Shown in pieces: positions 45,540 to 55,232 of a stretch of DNA of 64,000 nt. Each line of letters begins with the position of its first letter. Within the stretch, counting starts at the first letter, position 1. The stretch spans positions 45,006,557 through 45,070,556 of the forward strand of contig OY997594.1 of NCBI GenBank assembly GCA_963921825.1, read 5' to 3'. The DNA is from Erodium maritimum (taxonomy: Eukaryota > Streptophyta > Magnoliopsida > Geraniales > Geraniaceae). Under the pieces are notes generated by a model. The model did not search any database, was not told the origin of the DNA, and worked only from the letters and a program-made list of their open reading frames with translations. Made by a program: the position numbers and the translations under genes.

Positions 45540-46520
45540 CGATCCTATATGCATTTACTTATAACTTTCCGCAACCAAACCAGTATTCGCTACTCATCCC
45601 CTGCGGGAAAAGTAGTAAAGGGGATGAGCGTTCTGCTCACCTCCACGGACACCCGTTCGATTATGGCATACTAGTAAAGCAGTAACGACTTACCAATCTA
45701 ACCAGGGCAAACCACTACCTCAAAACCTGATACCAAAACGTCACACTGCTCACGCTATCAATACCTCAAATACTCTCTCACGTAAGGGAAACCTCGAAAC
45801 GGGGATTATGTTCTCAATTCAGCAAATCACTATTGCTCACAACACCAATACCCCAATTACCTGATCACATAGGGGAAGCCTCAAAACGGGGATCATGTTC
45901 TCAACTAAGTAAAACACTATTGCTCACAACATCAAGACCCCAATTACCTGATCACACAGGGGAAACCTCAAACAACCCACTCACGTGAGGGAAACCTCAA
46001 ACCACCCGCTCACACGAGAGAAACCTCGAACACCCGTTCACGTGAGGGAAAACCTCAAACAACCCGCTCACGCGAGGGGAACCTCGAACACACATTCACG
46101 TAGGGGAAACCTAGTTCGTATGGCGCCGCGGCGCATCAACCCTAACCCCTCTCTGTGGTGAGACCCTCACACCGAGGCGCTGTATCACCACCGAAGGTTA
46201 TTGACGAGTCTCGAACCCACGATCTCACCCTTTAACACGGAACTTACGACCTCTACAAACCAACATAATCACAATGCACGCAAGAGTATCTTAATCTTCT
46301 CACACGACCCGCACCCTTGTGCGCCACACACGTTCGATCATAAAGTTACCAAACACACGCACAACAAACACACACAAATTCACGTCACCCAAACTCAATC
46401 ACAAGCCCACAAGGCCAACCAATTGTAAAACACACGCCCACAAGGCCAACCAATTTTAAAACACACGCCCACAAGGCCAACCAATTTTAAAACACACGCC
46501 CACATGGCCTATTAGTTTAA
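45540..46520 (-). repeat. Repeat-rich DNA in place of gag in element B
   Basis: Three parts. 45580-45700 resembles the 3' part of a chromovirus LTR, including the hairpin TGAGC-AGAAC-GCTCA (45625-45639, minus). 45775-46115 is a degenerate array of 80-bp and then roughly 31-bp units containing (A/G)GGGAAACCTCAAAC. 46400-46510 has about three copies of a 31-bp unit CCCACAAGGCCAACCAATTT. No Retrotrans_gag or CCHC text is seen. Confidence 0.65.
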
Positions 46521-46560
46521 AATTTTTCTCCTTTTCATCGTAAAACTCATTTTTGACATC

Positions 46561-46670
46561 ACGTAGTTACAACCCGGTCCAGGCGTCCCCGCACTACATT
46601 GTTCCCACTTGATATCAGCACCATCACGTTAGACTACAGGGGCGCCCCGGAGTCGGGTCGCGACAGCTTA
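46561..46670 (-). other. Conserved leader segment of element B
   Basis: On the minus strand it aligns with P at 20068-20170: ACTC(A/C)GGGGCGCC, CTGTAGTC, GTGAT, TCAAGT, CGGGGACGC and CGGGTTGTAAC are shared in order and at the same spacing. In both elements it lies in the untranslated leader between the primer site and gag. Confidence 0.65.
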
Positions 46671-46839
46671 AAAACGTTTCACACAGCAGCACGCAATCAT
46701 TATGCCAGTATCAGCAATACTGCACATTCACACAACAGCAACAAAGACTTAGGTCACTACGGGTCTACACACGACGGGATTTTTAATGACTCAACTCTCC
46801 CCACCTAATTGACGTACAGTCCGAGGTGTGAAACCTCGA

Positions 46840-46851
46840 GCTCTGATACCA
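46840..46851 (-). other. B primer-binding site
   Basis: Minus strand TGGTATCAGAGC, three bases after the 5' LTR end (46855). It is the initiator-Met type and fixes the LTR boundary and element orientation. Confidence 0.92.
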
Positions 46852-46854
46852 AAC

Positions 46855-49400
46855 TGTCACGCCCCGAATTTGGTAGGACCGAACCCGGAACGCGAACGGT
46901 GAAATAATAAAACAATTTTCAAACATTTTAATAAACCTCTTTAAAACAACACTTAAGTTAAACAAAAACGATACTTTTACAGCGGAAAATACGTTCAAAA
47001 CGATGTACAAACGAGCTACAAGGTACGTCACTAACTACCCAGAGACCCGGACTTCCGTTCCCAGCTCTTCAAGCTTCGAGGGCTCTCCCAGTCCGTCTCA
47101 GTACCTGCAGGAAAAGTAGCAGGGGGTGAGCATTTCGCTCACCGCCACGGATACCGGGTTGACCACGACATACCAGCAGAAATGCCGGGAACCCAACAAC
47201 AACAACCTCGGGGACTACTACCCCAAAAACACAATTTAGACTGACGGTCACGCAGTACAACTGTTCAACTTTCCCAACCATCTCACAACCCGGACACGTA
47301 ATGCAGACGCGACCCAGCAGTTACGACCTCAATCAAATACGCAAATAATAACCACGCAACACCCAAGATCACAAAGGATCGCACACAACAATCAAGATCA
47401 CAAAGGATCGCACACCAGCCACTCAATTGTCGGTTGCTAACCGGCTGGGCTTGAGCCTGTCCCACGCAACTTTCCCCGACACGCAGTCGGGCCAGGCGGT
47501 CGACCTGTTCGCGACATATACATCAATACTTTTCCGATAGCTAGTCGGAAGGGGGGCCGCCCTTCATCGCAGAATAATGCACACTTTACCGATGGTTAGT
47601 CGGAAGGCTTGCCAACCCTTACGCGCGCGACCCCGTGGCACTCCTTTGTTGTCAAGCGGGCCCAACCTCCATGCAATCACAGTCATCACACAAGGTTTAA
47701 CAAATAGCGACAATAATATAACGACTAACTACCCCTCAGCAAGACAGTCAGCAACAATACAGGTTTAACACCCCACAGGCACATATGGCCACCCACGACA
47801 CACAAATAGTAACATACGGGTTCACCACCCCAAAGGCACACATAGCTACAATCATAAACACAACAAGTTACTTAACCTACGGGCACAACTAAGTGCCACA
47901 TGCATTTCCATTGTTCGGTAAATTCACTTATCCTACGACACCACCAAGTGTCACATGCCTTTCTACTAATAACTTTCCCTAGTCAAGGCCGATATCTGGC
48001 TACTTTTCCCTACCTCGGAACGCTTTTCAAATATCCACGCTCAAGCTCCGGCGTGCTCGCAGTCACCCACTTAGCCTCCTCTTTCCGTGGTCGGCGGCAC
48101 GATCTAACAAGATCACAAATTAAAACATTTTTTAAGTTCGCAGGCAAAGCTGAATTTTAATGAATTTGACGCCCAAACGCGACCCCGACAATGCCGGTCA
48201 CTCCCAAACTTCCCAATTACTCGACATTGTCAACAAAGGGCCCGGAAAAGCCCGATTCACCCAGCTCGGCGAATCTGCCCGGGATCAGAAAATGCCCTTC
48301 CAGGGCTTCGAAAAATTCTCGTTTTTGTTTCTACGATCCTTAAATAATTCAAGTGTTCCAACGCAATCGACAGAATCAATTTCCGACTTCGGAGCGATTT
48401 AATTCGCGTTTAAAGTTTCTAAACCCGAAATTTCCAATTTGAACAATTTAATCCCATAATTCGTTCCGGGTGTGAATTATCGATTCGGGGATCGTCCAAA
48501 ACCACCCGATCATGAAAAACCCGAGGCCCGGACAAGTGGGCCCCACATGACCCCAATGGAAAACGTTCCTAACGAACTCCAATCCTTAACCCAACCTTAA
48601 TTTAACCATTTAAACTCAAACCCTATAATTCAAACGTACCAAAATGAGAAAAAAAAAACGAGTTCTTATCGTAGAGAATGACGACGGGATGACAAATACG
48701 CGAGAATTGAGACGATCCGTCGGTCGGATTGTCGGGAAATCGAGCCCAACTTCTCTTTTTTTTCCTTCTCCTTCTTCTCTCTTCTTTCTCTCTCTTCTCT
48801 CTCCTATTTTCGGAAAATTGCTGAGACTTCCCACTCTCTTCCCCTTTTGTTTTGTTTTAAAAAATCAAACCACACATCAAAAAGACAAAAATACCCTCTT
48901 ACCCCTTTGTTTTTATTTTTAAGTCAAAGGGAAAAGTTGTCGTCCCTTCTTCCTTCCACCACATTCATGACATGTGTCATGTGGGTCCCACTAGTTAGAA
49001 AAATGTCTTTGTATATATTTTTCAGTCAAATTCGCGAAATTTAGCCGTCTCGGGCCCCTGCGGGCCCATTTTCCAAGAAGTTACAAAATTTCACGTGCTA
49101 TAAGGAAACGGCCCAACTAAGACCACGGTAATGACGGCTAAGCTTTTTGGATCCAAATCGGGCCTCGAACAGACCAAAACGTCGCTCGGTTGACTTTTTT
49201 GGCAAAAAGTCAACTTTTCCCGAATTGGTCAAAAGTTGCCCTGAGTCATCCAGAACTCACTTTGGTCAATATCAGGGTCAAATTAAGTCCGATATGACCC
49301 TCGGGGTCAATTTTAGGTTCATTTGAGTGTATGTCTAAAATTTTAAAATTTTCCGTTTTTCCGCCGATATGACCAGCGTTGATCGGGAGCGGTTCTTACA
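46855..49400 (-). repeat. B 5' LTR
   Basis: 2546 bp, complete. In the minus strand TGTAAGAACCGCTCCC...GGGGCGTGACA. Next to the target duplication GGTAG at 49401. It contains the hairpin at 47127-47141 and CT-rich stretches near 48755-48810. Confidence 0.9.
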
Positions 49401-49574
49401 GGTAGGTAGACCCTTCTCCCGCATCAAAAGAGTCATTCCTCTCTTGAGTTCTTCCATTTCATCCAAACGCGCACACAGAGCTTCGTTATCCAACTAGGCT
49501 TGTCGGTGTGTCGACCTCAGCTCAAAAATTTCAGCTCGAAGCTTAGAAGAGCTAATGTTCACCTCTGGATCCAT
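49401..49574 (-). pseudogene. G1 gag N-terminus
   Basis: ATG at 49574; MDPEVNISSSKLRAEIFELR then, after one in-frame stop, LDNEALCARLDEMEELKRGM, a heptad-like coiled coil often found at gypsy gag N-termini. It ends exactly at the B insertion; the next codons are at 39496 and below. Confidence 0.7.
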
Positions 49575-49607
49575 TTCTGATGCGATTTCCACCACAGGTT
49601 GCGATAA

Positions 49608-49624
49608 TGAGATGTTATGACACC
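49608..49624 (-). other. G1 primer-binding site (degenerate)
   Basis: Minus strand TGGTGTCATAACAT, three to four bases after the LTR end. It is similar to the Met site TGGTATCAGAGCAT with three changes. Confidence 0.5.
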
Positions 49625-49627
49625 ACT

Positions 49628-50033
49628 TGTTACACTAGAGTTGTGTAATTGAGCAAATTGAGTAACAATGGCCAGAAAAGAGGGATTTTTTGGCATAGAT
49701 TTCTCAAGAATCAAGTTACAAATTTGGATGAAATGAAGGGCAAAGAAATGTAAAACTAATTCCTACGAAATGCAAATGAACAACCAAAATCATCGATGGC
49801 CACATCCTAGAAAGGCCACCCTCTGATATAGCACGGTTCTTCCTAAAAAGTAGCTGAAAAACTTTGGACCACAAGCTAACGTGCCTCCCACGCAACAAAG
49901 ACGAGCAACTGAAGAAGACAATGGCACGCGATCGTCACATGTGGATAACATTTCCACCCAAACGCACCATTTTATTAAAAAGTAACGAAATTTAAGAGAA
50001 GTCAAATGCCTTGGCTTTTAAGGCATCGTGGCA
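49628..50033 (-). repeat. G1 5' LTR
   Basis: 406 bp, partner of 11445-11858. In the minus strand TGCCACGATGCCTTAA...GTGTAACA. Substitution and indel density is clearly higher than between the B or copia LTR pairs, so G1 is the oldest LTR element of the stack. Confidence 0.85.
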
Positions 50034-50183
50034 CGATGGTTCGGTGTAGGGTCTAGATCTTTGGTTGGGGGGATATCGATTTTTGCGGAACCGGGGAGTT
50101 TAATTTTTGGAAACCATGGTCAATTCAGATGGGGTTGAAGATGGGTGAGAAGAGGAAGAAACAGAAGAGGAGGGGAGTTCCAT
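50034..50183 (-). pseudogene. LINE ORF1 N-terminal part split off by G1
   Basis: A minus-strand ATG at 50183 opens a serine-rich N-terminus (MELPSSSVSSSSHPSSTPSE). A shifted frame then reads PWFPKIKLPGSAKIDIPPTK and DLDPTPN up to the G1 border. Joined to 11444 downward with one flank copy removed, the frame runs on into RSTRPKKHYQSQ, supporting one interrupted LINE ORF1. Confidence 0.6.
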
Positions 50184-50490
50184 GGAGTATGGTGAGGTAT
50201 GGAAGGAGAGGACAATCTAACCACCATCAGTACAGACCTCGTATAGAAGAAGGCATGTGTGAGACGTCACAAAGAGCATACGTAGGGAGGGACTTAAGAT
50301 GTTAGATCGTTTTTTCTTTTAATCATTTTTTAAATACGTTGACCTTCAAGTCTAATATTTTTACTACAAAATGGTATCCTAAACAATATAATAATGTAAA
50401 TTAAAAGAGCGGATAATCAAGTGTAAACCACTATTACAAAAAGAAAATGAAAAGAACCAATTGGTATATATGTGCAAATAAACAACCCCA
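50184..50490. other. 3' flank of transporter gene
   Basis: No gene seen. The minus-strand region below 50491 is the transporter 3' UTR and downstream DNA, AT-rich, then the LINE ORF1 5' flank. Confidence 0.5.
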
Positions 50491-51032
50491 TTACTGAGGC
50501 TTAAAGAAGCTCACCTTAACACCAGTGTCAACAATAACATAAACCCCAGCTACAATCAAGACCCCACTCAAAGCAATCCCCAATATCCCCAAAGCCCAAT
50601 TGAGGCACCACATTGGGCCATAAACCCTAGGCTTCTTGATCTTGAGCCACATAAAACAAGGATAAGCCAACGTCACCGGCAAGGCAAGTCCTCCGATCAA
50701 CCCGGCAAGGCTTCCGAGAAACGGAATGGCCACCGCCACAAAGAAGGTTCCGTAGCCGAACATTGCCCGAAAAATGCACCGAAGCCACCAGGGACAAGGC
50801 CTTTTTGCCCTCCTCGTGTATTGAGACTCCATGTCGTCGAACATGGGCATGGCGTAGATCTGGAAGGAGCTGAGAGCATTGACGATGACAAACAGACACG
50901 TTAACCCCAAAAGGAACTGAGAGGTGTCACGGCCGTGGAAGGCCAATAATGCCGTCAGCATGCCCCCGTTTTGAGGTATCTGCACATGAATATAACATAC
51001 TATTAATTTAATTATCAATTATCAATGAGGTC

Positions 51033-51102
<70 letters not shown>

Positions 51103-52375
51103 AATGTTGCTTGGAAGAGAAGTTACCATTTGACCATATGCCCAATATCCACCTATTGCTAGCGGAAATAAGCACATTGCGATGAGTGTGTACGCGAACT
51201 TGACCCCTCTCCACATGGGCACTCTAGATGGCTGCTTTTCACTTGAAGGCATGGTTGACTTTTCAAAACAAACATTCCCAAATATCAATAAAACATAACA
51301 GATCAAAGTAATCATTCATTTTGATGAAGATCATACACACCTGTATCTCAAGGATGAGATTGTGACCTCTGAAGGCGAAAGCAATGATCCCAAGAGCATT
51401 CAGAGTACCCAAAACCCTGGCGACCCGGTTGGGCTGTTGGACCGGAGAGTAGGACACGCCGGCCATCCGGCCCTCCGTGACGGACACGACCCATATGATG
51501 GTGCAGTAGCCAACGGCCGTGATGGCGCCGATCAGCGACACGCCGGCTATTGAGTTCAAGTTGGGCAGTTGGGACAGCACTACCGCGGCGCACGTGAACA
51601 CGAGGTACCATTGGACGACAGTCAACGGCTCGGCGGTGCACGTGCCGGCGCACGCTATGTCGAACAACATCTTCATCGACGACCCTCCGATGATGATGAG
51701 TGCTAAGCACGTGCCGCCGGAGAGGTACATGATCGGGAACAGCGCCAGCCATTTCGATAGCCTCTCGCCTGATGAGATAATTGGATCATTACCAAAAGCG
51801 GATCAAAATATAGGAATATCACAACATTATTACCAAAAGCGGCGCTGCATAGTTGAAGGTATCTACAATAACGGACCCCAACTTCAGTCGACTCATGGAG
51901 CTGTACCAGCAAGTACAACGTGTAGAGCTGCCATGCAAAAGCTGCCGTCAAGTTTATGACTCCCCATGTCCTATAACAATAATAATATGTTGTACTTTCA
52001 AGCTGATAATTGAAAGTCCAATTATAATTATATTTTAAAACAATATGCACGTTACCAGCCCAAAATGGTGAAGGCGAGGGGGAGGACAAGGGCTTGGACT
52101 CCGATGCCAGAGCAGAGAGTGTGGAACGCCGCATAATATGCATTTCCATTCCGGGACTGGGTGATCGGGAGCCAAGCATCTTGAGGGTCGAGCTTGGTGA
52201 GGTGAAGAGCCTTCCTAAGAGGAGTGCCCAAAGGGCTAATGAACCTCATTGGAGTCCTAGACTTAGGGGTCTTGGCAGCTTCACCGGTGAGGAGTGGGGA
52301 CCGCGACAGGGACGGGGAGTGGAACTGAGCCGGCGGGGTGGATATGGGAGTCGCCGGAGCTGAGGTAATCTCCAT
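50491..52375 (-). CDS. LHT8: Amino acid transporter, lysine histidine transporter-like 8 type
   Basis: AAAP-family membrane permease, expected to import amino acids with protons at the plasma membrane. Five exons on the minus strand: 52375-52056, 51970-51834, 51768-51341, 51258-51127, 50979-50491, all with GT-AG introns and joining to 501 residues. Features include a serine/proline-rich cytosolic N-terminus, then DPQDAWLPITQSRNGNAYYA, GIGVQALVLPLAFTILGW, MYLSGGTCLALIIIGG, FTCAAVVLSQLPNLNSIAGV, FAFRGHNLILEIQ, SRVPMWRGVKFAY and GLIGGLALPVTLAYPC, which match plant LHT8/AATL1 proteins throughout. An upstream in-frame ATG at 52423 would add 16 residues, but a TATA-like CTATATAAG ends only two bases before it, so 52375 is preferred. 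No disruption is seen; substrate is inferred from family. Confidence 0.93.
51034..51094 (+). repeat. TA microsatellite in transporter intron 4
   Basis: About 30 uninterrupted TA units within the 147-bp fourth intron (51126-50980). It is likely length-variable. Confidence 0.97.
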
Positions 52376-52424
52376 TTTAGCAACCAAATGTATTTCTTTT
52401 TTGGGAGTCGCCGGGACATGCATG

Positions 52425-52433
52425 CTTATATAG
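52425..52433 (-). promoter_or_regulatory. TATA-like box of transporter gene
   Basis: Minus strand CTATATAAG. A start of transcription 25-35 bases downstream would fall near 52400, between the two candidate ATG codons (52423 and 52375). Confidence 0.55.
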
Positions 52434-52934
52434 TTGATTTTGCAGTCAACCGTGTAATAATGAGATTCCTCATGGGCATTAGAATAAGAATGACAATTGT
52501 TTGTTCACATGTTCAAAAGATATGAACAAGATCGACCTATATTTTTATTATTTTCAACTTCTATCTAGTCTTCTAGGAATCAATTAAATTAAATATTAAA
52601 ATTTCAAACTATGTTCAAAACTGTATATAAAAAGCTATTTATTGCCACCTACAACAGCTAGATTGCTTCATATAACTTGGATTACCGATTTGGAATAATA
52701 TCAAGTCTATGATACAATATGATCAATGGAAACCTGGCAAAATATGAACTATTTTAACATATTTTAAAACTTTGTAAGCTAAATTGACCGCAAAGTGTTA
52801 AGGCTTGGTAGTAATGACTTTCAACCCCCATTTTATAAAGGGACAAAAATAATGTCTAAATTTGAATCAACGGAAAGTGATTTATTCTCATTTTGCTTAT
52901 AAAATAGTGGGAGTCAACTTTGGAGAATTCGTAT

Positions 52935-53325
52935 ATTTTAAACAATCTCATCTCAATTATCTCAACCATCAAGAAACGGGTGTTACTTGTTGAATGTCAA
53001 CTAACAAATTAACTAATCAAATGAATTCATTTTTATTGTAAAAGTCTAGTCCTAATTCTGATATCAGCAATAGTGGGCTGGTACCAATTAGAAACCAAAG
53101 AGACTGTGTGGCCTGATATCAGAATTAGAATATTTTAAACAATCTCAACTCCATTATCTCAACCATTAAGAAACGGGTGTTACTTATTGAATGTCAACTA
53201 ACAAATTAACTAATCAAATGGATTCAATTTTTTCTAAGAATCTAATACTAATTCTGATATCAACATTAGTGGGCTGGTACCAATTAGAAACCAAAGAAAC
53301 TGTGGCATTGTAGGTTTGGGGATTT
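52935..53325 (+). repeat. Tandem duplication, period 197 bp
   Basis: Unit 1 starts ATTTTAAACAATCTCA at 52935, unit 2 at 53132. They match closely through GAAACGGGTGTTAC, TCAACTAACAAATTAA and GGGCTGGTACCAATTAGAAA. It lies 500-950 bp upstream of the transporter start. Confidence 0.88.
53052..53128. repeat. 16-bp perfect inverted repeat
   Basis: CTAATTCTGATATCAG at 53052-53067 and its exact reverse complement at 53113-53128, 45 bp apart. Only the first duplication unit has both arms. Confidence 0.85.
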
Positions 53326-53564
53326 GATATCTAAATGGCTATCTTTGATTAGGTTTTATTGAGCGGCATTCCTTGGCTGTTGGTGGTCGGCGCTAGTAAG
53401 CTTAGGAGGTGGTCGACAGAGAACTCGTGTGTCGATCATGAATTGGTCGTGGTCCTAAGGGTGGTACACCAAGTCCATATTACGACGGAAATATGGGGGT
53501 TGGAGGATGGGGGTTGGAGGATGTCGGTTATAGGATGTCGAAAATAGTTATGGCCAGGGCCCTG

Positions 53565-53614
53565 GTCAAAAATAGTTATGTTCTACCCCAGGGTAGAACA
53601 TAACTATTTTTGAC
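53565..53614. repeat. 50-bp near-perfect palindrome
   Basis: Arms of 24 bases (53565-53588 and 53591-53614) are exact reverse complements around a 2-base centre CA. The left arm starts GTCAAAAATAGTTATG; a partial extra copy GTCGAAAATAGTTATG precedes it at 53538-53553, followed by the small palindrome CCAGGGCCCTGG. No transposon body or transcription unit can be tied to it. Confidence 0.9.
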
Positions 53615-55232
53615 ATTCTGGGGAGGGCAAACTTGGCGCCGCAAGGCAGTCATATGCCACCAGATAGCCTTCTACCTTTCAAGGTTGGAGTTCTCATGTG
53701 CATTGAGTTGTAGATGTCGGCATATATGGCCGAATGACTTGTTCCTCTTTTATGAGGGATTGGGAAGTAACAATGTGGAGGAGAAAGGAATCGATCTTGA
53801 AGGTAGCAGAGTTACTGGAAATGCGGACAGTAGGAAGACCTCGGTACCTAAGGCGTTATGTACTCGTCGGGAGGGGAGACGTGAGGATGAGCTCCCTTGT
53901 GTTAGCGTGGATCCCAGGACTTAGCTTGATTGCTATTAGTCTTGGGATCGACGTTAGAACTAGATATATGACCTGAGCACTGAACAAGGCGTCCGACACA
54001 TCTCCTTTCGAGGCTGGTGGGGTAAATAAATATGGCAGTTCTAACGAGAAACTGGTATTCCAAGTCTTCGCCTTTATGATGCTAGCTTAGGATTTTTTAG
54101 GTACTAATTCAGTTGGGTCTGCCAGTTCCGAGGGAGCGCTAGACAAATAGTCGGAGGAAACACCATTGCCTCTTCCAATGAGCGGATCAGCGGTCAGTGA
54201 GGGGTCTGTGGGTACCACCTTCTCACCGGTCATTGGGTGGCGATTGGCCAAACAAGTGCTGGCAAGATACTCCCCTACCATATCGTCAGCCAGCACTTAC
54301 ACGTTTTTGGGTCCCTCACTAAAACAATCTGAGGAAGGACGACGATAACTAGTTCTTTTTTCTTCTTCTTTTTTTGGAGGGGTTGTCATTCAGTACAATT
54401 GCGCGCCACCATCTCTCAGGTTCTGGTATGGCCAGATCCGTGTGTGGTTTTGACCTCTGACTCAACTATACTTCGGAGACAACTTTTTACCCCCAATGAC
54501 TAGTATCATTTTCTTTTAGAGTTAGGATATTCAGCCTTTCTGTCTTATTTAGTCTTCAAATTTATTATGTTTTCAAAACTCTATCTTGTGGTCGTTTTTT
54601 AGTAAGTTCTTTGAACGTTTATCTAAAATATCTCTAATTTACGTTACAAAAGAACTCATTAGTGGACTGGTCAAATACCCATCTTTTATTTTTAGCATAC
54701 GATGATACTGTATTGATAAAATGATCGAAATACAGACACTACATTGAAAGCGACATTAGGACTATGAGGAAAAACATTGAGATTTAATTAAATGCGAGGA
54801 AGAGACTAGAGTCCTGACTTGTGGGTGATAGACATTAACTTTATAACAATAAACTCGACAAACCAAGGGCAGTTGACTAGTTGACCTTCAACACTTGGTT
54901 GGATATTTAGGTGTAGCACAGAGGTCCCACCATCTGATTCGACCTGAAGCTGCTTGCGACAAAGGATCTGGATCGTTTGAGTAGATAACGGGTAGCCAGG
55001 GAAAACACCAGATAATAAGGGGATCATCGAGCTTGCACTAGTGGTGGTAGGGCTAGCTGTGCATCCCCATACACGGCTCGGTGTTAGTTAACCTGGTCAT
55101 AGTCCCTAACAAGGTTGTTGGGCAGTCCTCACTCTGATTTTGTCCTTGTAAACTACATACCTAATTCGTGGCCCACCCAGATGTCTGGAGCACACGTTGG
55201 AGATTTCGTAATTAGGCAGGAGGTCTTTTATT
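53615..55232. other. Unassigned intergenic DNA
   Basis: No supported gene. ORFs at 53610-53924 (+) and 54087-54296 (-) were read through and show no family motif. Mixed composition; could be old repeat debris. Confidence 0.45.

Larger units (their letters stand above)
39497..49400 (-). mobile_element. B: large-LTR chromovirus (Tekay/Del-like), inserted in G1 gag
   Basis: About 2.55-kb LTRs at 46855-49400 (5') and 39497-42041 (3') with a 4.8-kb interior on the minus strand. A perfect 5-bp target duplication GGTAG lies at 39492-39496 and 49401-49405. Met primer site, leader, protease, RT, RNase H and integrase with a chromodomain-like tail are present; gag is missing. Long LTRs plus a C-terminal chromodomain fit the Tekay/Del clade. 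RT has a frameshift in its active site and the 3' LTR start with the polypurine tract is deleted. Confidence 0.9.
11445..50033 (-). mobile_element. G1: outer Ty3/gypsy element, expanded by nested insertions
   Basis: Two same-orientation LTRs of 406-414 bp bound the stack. In the minus strand they start TG(T/C)CACGATGCC and end GTGTAACA. Between them, on the minus strand and interrupted by other elements, are a degenerate primer site, gag, protease, RT, RNase H and the last codons of integrase. Flanks are CGGCG (11440-11444) and CGATG (50034-50038), a possible 5-bp target duplication with two transitions. Removing the element and one flank copy leaves a LINE ORF1 frame open across the junction. 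The integrase core is missing. Short LTRs and the pol text suggest a Reina/Galadriel-like chromovirus; that clade call is tentative. Confidence 0.8.
52434..53564. other. Upstream region of transporter, with a tandem duplication
   Basis: AT-rich, no gene. It contains a 197-bp-period duplication (52935-53325) and a 16-bp inverted repeat. The short ORF at 53359-53547 has no recognisable domain. Confidence 0.55.

Noticed and set aside
45775..46115. Second CRISPR-like periodic stretch
   Set aside because: Degenerate tandem repeats without unique spacers, inside a retrotransposon.
51362..51959. Plus-strand ORFs of 63 and 146 codons
   Set aside because: Antisense to transporter exons 2 and 3, which have strong family matches and correct splice sites.
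53610..53924. A 104-codon plus-strand ORF next to the palindrome
   Set aside because: Starts inside the palindrome arm, has no recognisable domain and no promoter-like context.
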